The translations under genes were made by a program, and so were the position numbers. This document shows positions 1 to 8,612 of a DNA stretch of 34,820 bases, piece by piece; positions within the stretch are counted from its first letter, which is position 1, and each line of letters starts with the position of its first letter. The notes beneath the pieces are model-generated. The model saw nothing but the letters and a program-made list of their open reading frames with translations, did not search any database and was not told the origin of the DNA. The DNA is from an uncultured Candidatus Pelagibacter sp. (GTDB lineage: Bacteria; Pseudomonadota; Alphaproteobacteria; Pelagibacterales; Pelagibacteraceae): contig CAJQTK010000030.1 of assembly GCA_905620495.1 (NCBI GenBank), positions 1-34,820 on the forward strand, read 5' to 3'.

Positions 1-856
1 CTAATAACGATAATAAAAAGATGAAATCTACTCTAGAGAAGTTCTTTTTAGAAAAGTTATTTAATTTATTAAATATGGAAATGTTTTTGAGTTGAGGAAA
101 AATAAGTTTTATAATTTCTAAACAATCCTGATCTTTAGTTAATTTTGAAAAACCTTCAGATTTTAATAATTTTTGAAATTCATCTAATAATCTTTCAGAA
201 GAAATTGCTAAAACGCCACTTAGATTTTTTTTTATTATGCTAATAATTTTAGGGTTATGCTTATCTTTGGAATAATTAAGAAAAAATCTAATATATCTTA
301 ATACTCTAAGATAATCTTCCTTAATCCTTACCTCTACATCTCCAATAAATTCTACTTTTCCATTTTCTAGATCTTTTTTACCATCAAAAGGATCAAATAA
401 ACTTCCCTCAATATCTGCATAAATAGAATTTATAGTAAAATCTCTTCTAGAGGCATCTTCCTTCCAATTATCTGAAAACTCAACTTTTGCATGTCTTCCA
501 TCAGTATCAACATCTTTTCGTAACGATGTTATTTCAAACTTAATGTTATTTATTAATGCTGTAATTGTTCCGTGCTCTATTCCACTTTCATAATATTTGA
601 TATTTTTTTTATTAAGCACATCACAAACGTCTTTTGGTTTTAAATTTACAGCTAAGTCTATATCGTCAACTTTTTCTTTATTAATAATTTTTCTAACACA
701 CCCACCAACATATCTAATTTCACTATTTTTAGAAAAAGAATGAATGGCACTGAATATTTGCTCTACTTCAGTATTGTTTTTAATATCCTTAAATCCTAAA
801 TTTATATAATTAAGATTTTGGGATCTGAAAAAAATTTTATATAATAAGTTATTCAT
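1..856 (-). CDS. cca: CCA tRNA nucleotidyltransferase / poly(A) polymerase family protein (3' part cut by the window edge)
   Basis: Not in the ORF track because it runs off the edge. My reverse-strand translation from ATG at 856 reads MNNLLYKIFFRSQNLNYINLGFKDIKNNTEVEQ...SEIRYVGGCVRKIINKEKVDDIDLAVNLKP...GTITALINNIKFEITSLRKDVDTDGRHAKVEF...DASRRDFTINSIYADIEG..., which has the GG(x)VR, DxD and RRDFTINS motifs of class II CCA-adding/PAP enzymes. Confidence 0.93.
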   Translation of the reverse strand, partial: MNNLLYKIFFRSQNLNYINLGFKDIKNNTEVEQIFSAIHSFSKNSEIRYVGGCVRKIINKEKVDDIDLAVNLKPKDVCDVLNKKNIKYYESGIEHGTITALINNIKFEITSLRKDVDTDGRHAKVEFSDNWKEDASRRDFTINSIYADIEGSLFDPFDGKKDLENGKVEFIGDVEVRIKEDYLRVLRYIRFFLNYSKDKHNPKIISIIKKNLSGVLAISSERLLDEFQKLLKSEGFSKLTKDQDCLEIIKLIFPQLKNISIFNKLNNFSKKNFSRVDFIFLLSLL

Positions 857-859
857 ATA

Positions 860-933
860 TGGCTGGCCCACAAGGATTCGAACCTCGGATCTCTGTACCA
901 AAAACAGATGTGATACCACTTCACCATGGGCCA
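860..933 (-). tRNA. tRNA-Gln (anticodon TTG), CCA end encoded
   Basis: The reverse complement TGGCCCATGGTGAAGTGGTATCACATCTGTTTTTGGTACAGAGATCCGAGGTTCGAATCCTTGTGGGCCAGCCA folds as a cloverleaf: acceptor TGGCCCA/TGGGCCA, anticodon stem TCTGT/ACAGA with loop TTTTGGT, T-loop GGTTCGAATCC, and an encoded 3' CCA. Confidence 0.95.
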
Positions 934-965
934 ATATTAATTTCATATATCACAAAAAAAAAAAA

Positions 966-1811
966 TTATATAGTTTTTGATGCAATACACCAATGACTAC
1001 TGAATTTCCTTTTAAATTGACTATATGCATTACCACACGACCTCTTAGAATCAAAATAAGCTACAATTGATGAGCCAGATCCCGACATTCTAACAAACAT
1101 ATTGTTTGGCGTGTTTGATAAAAATAATTTAATTTTTTTAAGTTTAGGATATTTTTTAAAGGCTATTTTTTCGAGATCATTATTCATAGTTTTAAGATAT
1201 TTTATCTTAAACATTTTTGATTTTGGTAAATTAAATTGAGGTTTAGAGAATGATTTTACTTTTGAGTAAATATATTTAGTTGAACAGCCAAAACCGGGTT
1301 TTACAACTAATGTGTGAAGTTTAATATTTTTATTGTATTTCTTTATATCACCATTTTGAGACAATATTGTATTACTCGGCTTTATTCCCAAAATAACATC
1401 GGAGCCAATCTGACTTGTCAACTTTATTAATTGATTTTTTTTTATCTTCAATATTTTTTGATTAATAAAAAAATTAATTAAACTAGCGGCATTCATTGAG
1501 CCACCGCCCATTCCGGCTTCTTGAGGTATATTTTTAATAACTTTAATCTCAAATTTTTGACTATTAAGTAAATTTTTTTTATCTAATAATTTTAGCAAAT
1601 TCGTAACTGTATTTATTTTACCAATATTTTTAGAAAACTTTCCTTTAAAAATTATTTTATGATTTTCTTTTTTAATTTTTTTTAAGTGAATTAAATCGTA
1701 TAAATCTATAAAGGAAATCAGAGTTTCAATTTTATGTAGTTTTGTTTTTTTCCCAGTTACGTTTAGTGCAAGATTTATTTTAGCATAAGATTTAATCTTG
1801 AAACTATTCAT
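966..1811 (-). CDS. ispE: 4-diphosphocytidyl-2-C-methyl-D-erythritol kinase
   Basis: 281 aa; N-terminal SYAKINLALNVTGKK, GHMP-kinase motif PQEAGMGGGSMNAAS, and RMSGSGSSIVAYF near the C terminus. Confidence 0.95.
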   Translation of the reverse strand: MNSFKIKSYAKINLALNVTGKKTKLHKIETLISFIDLYDLIHLKKIKKENHKIIFKGKFSKNIGKINTVTNLLKLLDKKNLLNSQKFEIKVIKNIPQEAGMGGGSMNAASLINFFINQKILKIKKNQLIKLTSQIGSDVILGIKPSNTILSQNGDIKKYNKNIKLHTLVVKPGFGCSTKYIYSKVKSFSKPQFNLPKSKMFKIKYLKTMNNDLEKIAFKKYPKLKKIKLFLSNTPNNMFVRMSGSGSSIVAYFDSKRSCGNAYSQFKRKFSSHWCIASKTI

Positions 1812-1814
1812 GTA

Positions 1815-3500
1815 TTAAGAGTTACTTAAACCTTCGATCAATTTGCCTTTAATGACTTTTTTCATTTTATCTTCTGTCTCTTCTAAATTTAAAACATTTT
1901 CCCAAAAATATCTTGCCTGGATTTTTCTATCTAACTTCCAAAGAATATCGCCATAATGATCATTTACAATTGGATCTTCTGGCATTAATTCAACTGCTCT
2001 CTTTAGAAAGTTTTCTGCCTTTTCATAATCATCAATTAAATAGTAAGCCCAACCTATTGAATCAATTATATAAGGGTCATTGCTTCTTTTAGCATAAGCC
2101 TTTTCAAGCATTTGAAGAGAGAGATCTATTTTATATTTTCGTTCTAACCAAGAATAAGCTAAGTAGTTTAACACATATGCATCGTCTGGATTAACTTCTA
2201 GAGATTTTAACAAGTCCTTATCTGAACTAACATAATCAGCCAACCTCTCATAACTGCCCCCTCTTCTATATAAAATATCCGCATATAGTTGAGAGTTAAT
2301 GTCAATTTTTGAAATAATTTGATCATAATATCTTATTGCCTCTTTATATTTTTTTGCATTTTTATTAAAATTCGCAATATCAAAAACTATTTTTATAGAG
2401 GGATTTTTAATTTTTTTAAAATTTAAGTTAATAAAATCTAAAGATTTATCTTTATTTTGTAATTTAGAAATTATTTGTGCTTCTTTTTTTAATTTAAACC
2501 AATAATAAAACTCATCTTTTTTATTGAAAGATTCTAAAATTTTTAAAGTTTTTGTATAATTTTTATTAAGATAATGATTTTCAGCCAATAAGGATAAATT
2601 GAATTTAAACTTGGGATTTAAGTAATGAGATATATTTAAATAAAAATTAGAATTTTCATAATCATTTTGAGACGAGTAAAGGTTAGATACTAAGAAAAAA
2701 AACTCACCAATTATATCTGTAGTGTTGCTGCATGAAAATATTTTTTTAAATTCTTCTAGCTTTTGATCTTTAATCCACTTTTTTCCCTGTGAAATAAGTA
2801 AAGACGAATTTAAGTAATCTATATTAGCGGTAATATTTTTTGCCTCTTCGTATCCATCATTTTCAATCAAATAATTTAAGTAAAAAAATATATATCTTGA
2901 GTAGTCTGCATCATCTTGTGAATTAAGCAATTTATCAAAATAAACTTTGGTATTTTCATCATTCAAATAACATCTTTGAAAAACCTCATTAATAAAGGAA
3001 AAATTACCAAATTTATTTTTTGTTTTTGAAATTTTATTTTTCTCAAAAACATATAAATATTGTTTCAATGTTTCTGTAATTATTAAAGAAAGTCTATCGT
3101 TGTTGATAAACTCATAAGACTTTTGTAGATGTTCTTTGCTCCTTTTATAATTTTTTCTCTTAAGGCTGTCTAAAGCTAGAACTAAATGAGCTTCAAAAAA
3201 ATTAGAATTATCTTCTGTTAAATTTTTCTTAATTTCGCTTGTAGCTTGTTGAACCTTACCCTCAAGCACAAGTGTGTATACATAGTTTTCAAGATATGAA
3301 TCGTGCTGTTTAATTAAAGACTTTGATGATTTAAAAAATTTTAAAGCTTGAGAATTATCATTGTTCTCATAAGCGACGATACCAGAAAAATAATTGGACA
3401 AATGATGTGAATTAAAATCGTTTAAAGTCTTACTTTTTGAGTATAATGGGCTTTGATAAAACAATAATATTAAAGCAAATTTAAAAAACTTTATCAACAT
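1815..3500 (-). CDS. TPR-repeat protein with N-terminal signal peptide
   Basis: 561 aa; hydrophobic N terminus MLIKFFKFALILLFYQSPLYS and C-terminal TPR-like repeats (e.g. DPYIIDSIGWAYYLIDDYEKAENFLKRAVELMPEDPIVNDHYGDILWKLDR). Confidence 0.85.
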   Translation of the reverse strand: MLIKFFKFALILLFYQSPLYSKSKTLNDFNSHHLSNYFSGIVAYENNDNSQALKFFKSSKSLIKQHDSYLENYVYTLVLEGKVQQATSEIKKNLTEDNSNFFEAHLVLALDSLKRKNYKRSKEHLQKSYEFINNDRLSLIITETLKQYLYVFEKNKISKTKNKFGNFSFINEVFQRCYLNDENTKVYFDKLLNSQDDADYSRYIFFYLNYLIENDGYEEAKNITANIDYLNSSLLISQGKKWIKDQKLEEFKKIFSCSNTTDIIGEFFFLVSNLYSSQNDYENSNFYLNISHYLNPKFKFNLSLLAENHYLNKNYTKTLKILESFNKKDEFYYWFKLKKEAQIISKLQNKDKSLDFINLNFKKIKNPSIKIVFDIANFNKNAKKYKEAIRYYDQIISKIDINSQLYADILYRRGGSYERLADYVSSDKDLLKSLEVNPDDAYVLNYLAYSWLERKYKIDLSLQMLEKAYAKRSNDPYIIDSIGWAYYLIDDYEKAENFLKRAVELMPEDPIVNDHYGDILWKLDRKIQARYFWENVLNLEETEDKMKKVIKGKLIEGLSNS

Positions 3501-3511
3501 TGGGTCATTGT

Positions 3512-4243
3512 ATGTCTAAAAAAGTAATAAATCAAAATACGAATTATGATTCAGAATTATTAAATTCTATTGGATCTAATTTTATTTTTGACGAAAATCC
3601 TATCAATAGGTTGAAGAATACTGCCAAAGATCTAAAAAAAGAGAATGATGTTAACCAGATTGATAAAGAAAAAGAACTTAATGAATTAAAATTGCAAATA
3701 AATTCAATTAATGATTGTGGCTTAAAAGATAATTCAAAAAACATAGTTTTGGGAGATGGAAATATCAATAGCCCTATAATGTTAGTTGGTGAGGCCCCAG
3801 GGGTGGAAGAGGATAATCTTGGCTTAACTTTTTTGGGCGACGTTGGAGATCTTTTAAGAAAGATGTTAATGGCAATAAACATTAAAAAAGAGAATATTTA
3901 TTCCACTTATGCTGTTAATTTTAGACCACCCGAAGACCGAAAGCCTACCTCCACTGAAATTAAAAGATACTCTCATTTTTTGCAAAAACAGATTTCAATT
4001 ATTAAACCAAAAATAATAATCCTTATGGGTAGTAGTGCTATGGAATCATTAACGGGCTTGAATAGTAAAATTTCTACAGAAAGAGGAAAGTGGAAAGAGG
4101 TAATTGTTAAAAACACTACCTACAATGTTATTATTACTTTTAACCCTTCTTACCTTTTAAGAGTCCCTGAAAATAAAAAACACTCGTGGGAAGACTTAAA
4201 AAAAATTAAACAAAAAATTGTTGATTTGAAATTGAATATCTAA
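3512..4243 (+). CDS. Uracil-DNA glycosylase, family 4-type
   Basis: Motif PIMLVGEAPGVEEDNLGLTFLGDVGDLLRKML, then TYAVNFRPPEDRKPT and VIITFNPSYLLR. ATG at 3512 (MSKK...) is preferred over the TTG at 3500 used in the track. Confidence 0.88.
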   Translation: MSKKVINQNTNYDSELLNSIGSNFIFDENPINRLKNTAKDLKKENDVNQIDKEKELNELKLQINSINDCGLKDNSKNIVLGDGNINSPIMLVGEAPGVEEDNLGLTFLGDVGDLLRKMLMAINIKKENIYSTYAVNFRPPEDRKPTSTEIKRYSHFLQKQISIIKPKIIILMGSSAMESLTGLNSKISTERGKWKEVIVKNTTYNVIITFNPSYLLRVPENKKHSWEDLKKIKQKIVDLKLNI

Positions 4244-4803
4244 TGAAAATTTTGGCTGGTGTAGATGAGGTTGGTAGAGGTAGCTTAATCGGCCCAGTTT
4301 ATGCAGCAGCTGTAATATTAAATAAATCTATTAATAAAAAATTATTAAAAGATTCTAAAAGTTTAACGAAAGATAAAAGAGAAGTGCTTGATAAATATAT
4401 TAAAGAAAACTCTATATGGGCTATAGGTCATGCATCAACTAAAGAAATTGAAAAGATAAACATACTGCATGCAAGCTTACTTGCAATGAAAAGAGCTATA
4501 CTAAAATTAAATAAGAAACCTTCTCTCGTTTTAATAGATGGTAATAAATTACCAGATCTTAAAAATTATAAACTAAAATATGTAATTAAAGGAGACCAAA
4601 AAATCCCTAGCATTTCCGCAGCATCAATTATTGCAAAAGTTAGTAGAGATAGATTTATTACAAAACTTTCAAAACAATTTAATAATTATGGATGGGATAC
4701 AAATTCAGGTTACGGAACCAAACAGCACTTAAGAGCAATTAAAAGGTTTGGTATTACCAAACATCATCGTAAAACCTTCTCGCCTATTTGTGATCTTTTA
4801 TAA
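4243..4803 (+). CDS. rnhB: Ribonuclease HII
   Basis: 186 aa; MKILAGVDEVGRGSLIGPVYAAAVIL, LVIDGNKLP-like segment, PSISAASIIAKVSRDR. Start overlaps the UDG stop (TAATG). Confidence 0.95.
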   Translation: MKILAGVDEVGRGSLIGPVYAAAVILNKSINKKLLKDSKSLTKDKREVLDKYIKENSIWAIGHASTKEIEKINILHASLLAMKRAILKLNKKPSLVLIDGNKLPDLKNYKLKYVIKGDQKIPSISAASIIAKVSRDRFITKLSKQFNNYGWDTNSGYGTKQHLRAIKRFGITKHHRKTFSPICDLL

Positions 4804-4858
4804 GTTTCACGTGGGACAACACAATATCTGGTTGTTGAAAAAATTATAAACACAATTT

Positions 4859-4907
4859 GAATCCAATTAATTCAATCTGGAGTTGACCGTGGAATCCGTT
4901 TGGAGTC
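4859..4907. promoter_or_regulatory. Cluster of three GANTC sites upstream of ccrM (putative methylation-responsive control region)
   Basis: GAATC at 4859-4863, GAATC at 4892-4896 and GAGTC at 4903-4907, all between the rnhB stop and the likely ccrM ATG at 4925. Confidence 0.5.
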
Positions 4908-4924
4908 TAATTGTTTTATATAAA

Positions 4925-5995
4925 ATGAAAAACGATTTTAAAAATAAGATTATTAATGGTGACAGTCTTGAGGAATTAAAAAAAATTCCAAGTGAAACTT
5001 TTGATCTTGTTTTTGCAGACCCACCATACAATTTACAATTAAAGAATTCGCTTACCAGACCAGACAGAACTAAAGTAAGTGCTGTTAATGATAAATGGGA
5101 CCAGTTTGAAAGCTTTAAAAAATATGATGAGTTTACAGTTGCTTGGCTTTCAGAGTGTAAAAGAATTTTAAAAAAGGATGGAGCTATTTGGGTTATAGGA
5201 AGCTATCATAATATCTTTAGAGTTGGAACTGCCATACAAAATTTAGGATTCTGGATTTTAAATGATGTCATTTGGAATAAAAACAATCCAATGCCTAACT
5301 TTAGAGGAACAAGGTTTACTAATGCTCATGAAACATTAATTTGGGCATCTAAAAGTGAAAAATCAAAATATACTTTTAACTACCAATCGTTAAAATGTTT
5401 AAATGATGATCTTCAAATGAGATCAGATTGGAAACTACCTATTTGCAATGGAGCCGAAAGACTTAAAAAAAATGGCAAAAAAGTTCACTCAACACAAAAA
5501 CCAGAGTCTTTACTTCATAGAGTATTATTGGCATCATCAAACAAGGGTGACTTAGTCCTAGATCCATTTTTAGGATCCGGAACTACTGCGACTGTAGCTA
5601 AGAAATTAGGTAGAAATTATTACGGAATTGAAAAAGAAAAAAATTATTTTAAAGCTTCAGTGGAAAGATTAAACAAAACAAAATCAATAGAAGATGACTT
5701 CCTAGACACTCTTAAAAACAATAGATCTAAACCAAGAATTCCTTTTGGGTCTTTAGTGGAGCTTGGAATAATAAAACCTGGAACGAGTATTTTTGACCAA
5801 AAGAAAAAAATTGTGGCTAAAATTATGGCTGATGGAAGTATCAAGCATAATCAATCTGAGGGATCTATTCATAAGGTTGCAGCATCAATTCTTGGCTCTG
5901 AAAGTTGTAATGGTTGGACTTATTGGCATTGCAATGTAAATGGTGTGAGTGTCCCAATAGATAACTTGAGACAAAAATTAATTGCTAATAATTAA
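4925..5995 (+). CDS. ccrM: Cell-cycle adenine DNA methyltransferase (CcrM-type, predicted GANTC specificity)
   Basis: KIINGDSLEELKKIPSETFDLVFADPPYNLQL (DPPY), STQKPESLLHRVLLASSNKGDLVLDPFLGSGTTATVAKKLGRNYYGIE, and a C-terminal RAMA-like domain (GSIHKVAASILGSESCNGWTYWHCN). ATG at 4925 (MKNDFKNKI) is more plausible than the track start at 4883. Confidence 0.93.
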   Translation: MKNDFKNKIINGDSLEELKKIPSETFDLVFADPPYNLQLKNSLTRPDRTKVSAVNDKWDQFESFKKYDEFTVAWLSECKRILKKDGAIWVIGSYHNIFRVGTAIQNLGFWILNDVIWNKNNPMPNFRGTRFTNAHETLIWASKSEKSKYTFNYQSLKCLNDDLQMRSDWKLPICNGAERLKKNGKKVHSTQKPESLLHRVLLASSNKGDLVLDPFLGSGTTATVAKKLGRNYYGIEKEKNYFKASVERLNKTKSIEDDFLDTLKNNRSKPRIPFGSLVELGIIKPGTSIFDQKKKIVAKIMADGSIKHNQSEGSIHKVAASILGSESCNGWTYWHCNVNGVSVPIDNLRQKLIANN

Positions 5996-7143
5996 TTTTT
6001 ATAAATTTTTCCTAAATAACTATTAATAAACTTATTATTTTTAACTAAATATTTCATTAAGGTATTCCTTAACCAAACTAATAATGGATTGGAAAGATGA
6101 AAAGCAAAATAATTTAATTTAGATTTCCAGTCAATCATCTTTGTTCTTTTAATTCTCTCAAAATTAAATTGATTATCTTCATTTTCTAAATTTTTATACA
6201 ACTCATGCGCAACTTCTATTGATTGAGACGCACCTTGTGCAAAAGTTGGTGGAAAGGAAAAAAAAGCATCACCAATAAGAAATGTTTTCTTATTTATTGG
6301 TTGATGTATTTCAGAACTAACAAATACTGGAAAACACCTAATATCTTTCAAATTTTTAATAATATCTGGATCTACTTGTTTTGATATCTCAGATAAAATT
6401 GATGAAATAAAATCACTTTTTTCAAATAAAGAATAATCAAATAACTCATTAATACTAAGCTTTTTTCTCAAAATACTGACGAAATTAAAGTGACCCTTGT
6501 TATCAATTGGGTATGATACAGAATGTAAATTAGACCCTAAAGACAAAGATATGTTATTTGGATCAATGCCTTGAAGACTATCACGATCTATAGTTGCTCT
6601 TAAAGCGATGGATTTAAAATACCTTGGTTTAATTTCTTTTTTAGAAATTAATGATTTTGATTTTGAAAATGTCCCATCAGATATGACTAAATAATCACAT
6701 TCAATTGAAGCACTATTTTCAAAAGTTACTTCGATATTATCACTCTCATAATCAATTTTAGTGACTTTTTTATTATAGTTTATGAAATTATCAGGAAGTT
6801 GATTTTTAAAAAAATTAATTAAAGTAAATCTTTGTAGTGTTGTGTATTTAGCTTCATTGATATTAAAAGCCGATATATTCAAATCACATATTTTTTTCTT
6901 ATTTTTTAAAGAATAGAAATCTACTTTATTAGGATGAAATTTATCTTCTAAATTAACGTTGTGAAAACCTATTTCATTTAATAATTTAATGCTGTTAACT
7001 GAAAGTTGAATGCCATAACCCTTCTCTAGATTAACAGAGTTGTTCTTTTCATAAATAGTGATTTCGTAACTTGAGTTTTTTCTTAAAAGGTTTGCAATAT
7101 ATAGTCCCGATATTCCACCACCTATTATTGCTATTTTTTTCAT
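5992..7143 (-). CDS. FAD-dependent monooxygenase/hydroxylase (UbiH/PHBH-like)
   Basis: 383 aa; GxGxxG motif KKIAIIGGGISGLYIANLL and the conserved FLIGDAFFSFPPTFAQGASQSIEVAHEL flavin motif. Confidence 0.85.
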   Translation of the reverse strand: MKKIAIIGGGISGLYIANLLRKNSSYEITIYEKNNSVNLEKGYGIQLSVNSIKLLNEIGFHNVNLEDKFHPNKVDFYSLKNKKKICDLNISAFNINEAKYTTLQRFTLINFFKNQLPDNFINYNKKVTKIDYESDNIEVTFENSASIECDYLVISDGTFSKSKSLISKKEIKPRYFKSIALRATIDRDSLQGIDPNNISLSLGSNLHSVSYPIDNKGHFNFVSILRKKLSINELFDYSLFEKSDFISSILSEISKQVDPDIIKNLKDIRCFPVFVSSEIHQPINKKTFLIGDAFFSFPPTFAQGASQSIEVAHELYKNLENEDNQFNFERIKRTKMIDWKSKLNYFAFHLSNPLLVWLRNTLMKYLVKNNKFINSYLGKIYKN

Positions 7144-8123
7144 TGGTTTTTTTCTAAATAACTAAAAATCTTCTTAGTAAATGTTGGTAAAGTATAACCA
7201 TCAAGCTTAGAGCTATCAATCCAAGAAGAGTTTGGAATTGATCCCTTTATCTTGCTAAATTGAACAACTATATTCATATTCATATTAGAAATTTTAAAGT
7301 TTAGGTCTTTTTCTAAATTACTATGTTTGGGTAGTTCATCCATAGGAAATATTTTTAAATTTTTTAGAAAATTAAATTTACTATTTTTAACCAATAAAAA
7401 TTGGTTATTTTTTTTATAAACTTTTAATAAATAAAATTTATTAATCTTTTTTTTTCTTTCTTTTATTATTTCAAAATCATTATTTTTAAAAGATTTACAA
7501 TTTTTTGTTAAAGGGCATTGACCACATAAAGGATTTTTAGGTCGACAAATAAGTGCTCCTAATTCCATTAACGCTTGCGCATAGTCGCTCGCCCTAACTG
7601 AGGTGCCCAATATTTTTTTTTTACTAATAAGGTTTTCTTTTGAAACTTCACTAATTAGATTTAAGTTTAACAACCTTTTAATTACTCTTTCAATATTTCC
7701 ATCTAGTGGAATAAATGGCTTATTAAAACCGATTGCCATTATTGCGTTTGCCGTATATTCCCCTATTCCAGGTAATAGCTTTAGTTCTTCAATGGTACTG
7801 GGCAATCTTCCTTTAAAAAATTTTTTTAATATCTGTGCTGTCTTTTTTAAATTTCTAACTCTAGAGTAGTAACCTAGCCCCTCCCAATATTTTAAGAGTT
7901 TATGCTCATTAACTTTTGCTAATGAACTTATGCTAGGGATGTCTTTTATAAAATTATTAAAATATGGAACCACAGTTACAACCTGAGTTTGTTGCAACAT
8001 AAATTCGCTCACCAATGTGTAATATTCCCTTTTAATTTGGGAGAGTTTTTTTCTCCACGGTAACGATCTTTTATTATTATCGTACCAATAAAGAATTTTT
8101 TTTGGTAGTATGGATTTTGTCAT
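7140..8123 (-). CDS. mutY: A/G-specific adenine glycosylase
   Basis: ILYWYDNNKRSLPWRK, EFMLQQTQVVTVVPYF, LPGIGEYTANAIMAIGF, and an iron-sulfur cluster motif CRPKNPLCGQCPLTKNC. ATG at 8123 (MTKSILPKK) is preferred over the track start at 8168. Confidence 0.93.
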   Translation of the reverse strand: MTKSILPKKILYWYDNNKRSLPWRKKLSQIKREYYTLVSEFMLQQTQVVTVVPYFNNFIKDIPSISSLAKVNEHKLLKYWEGLGYYSRVRNLKKTAQILKKFFKGRLPSTIEELKLLPGIGEYTANAIMAIGFNKPFIPLDGNIERVIKRLLNLNLISEVSKENLISKKKILGTSVRASDYAQALMELGALICRPKNPLCGQCPLTKNCKSFKNNDFEIIKERKKKINKFYLLKVYKKNNQFLLVKNSKFNFLKNLKIFPMDELPKHSNLEKDLNFKISNMNMNIVVQFSKIKGSIPNSSWIDSSKLDGYTLPTFTKKIFSYLEKNQ

Positions 8124-8612
8124 ATGCAATTTAAAAATAATACTAAGCAGAGATTTAAAACTATTCAAGGCTTAAGATCTTTTAAAGATACTTTGCCAAA
8201 AAACATCAAAAAAATAATCAAAAAAAAAGGTCACATATTCTCTGAAAATCTAAATAATTGGAAATACATAGTTGGTAATGAAATTTTTCAAATATGTTAT
8301 CCAAAATCATTTAAAAATTCTAATAAGTTTGGTGTTAGCACTCTACAAGTGATGGTCAAAAGAGGTCATGAAATAGACTTAGAATATTCCAAAAAAGAAA
8401 TAATGGATAAAATGAATAGTTTCTTTGGCTACGCCGTTGTTGAAAAATTAAAATTTATAAGTTTTGATGATGCTCAAACTAAATTTAAAAAGATAGATGA
8501 AAACGAGAATCATGTGACAAATAGTAAATATACAGATAGAATTAATGATATTAAGAACGATAAAATTAAAAAATCATTATTAGAATTAACTAAATTATTT
8601 AAACAAAGATGA
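8124..8612 (+). CDS. DUF721/DciA-like protein
   Basis: 162 aa; basic N terminus then LNNWKYIVGNEIFQICYPKSF...LQVMVKRGHEIDLEYSKKEIMDKMNSFFGYAVVEKLKF, which is a DUF721-like pattern. Confidence 0.75.
   Translation: MQFKNNTKQRFKTIQGLRSFKDTLPKNIKKIIKKKGHIFSENLNNWKYIVGNEIFQICYPKSFKNSNKFGVSTLQVMVKRGHEIDLEYSKKEIMDKMNSFFGYAVVEKLKFISFDDAQTKFKKIDENENHVTNSKYTDRINDIKNDKIKKSLLELTKLFKQR

Noticed and set aside
3544-3882. 112-aa minus-strand ORF opposite UDG
   Set aside because: Antisense shadow of the UDG reading frame; low-complexity Ser/Phe/Leu composition and no start context.
4814-4838. Weak inverted repeat CAAC...GTTG after rnhB considered as a terminator
   Set aside because: Short 4-5 bp arms, long loop and no U-tract; not convincing as an intrinsic terminator.
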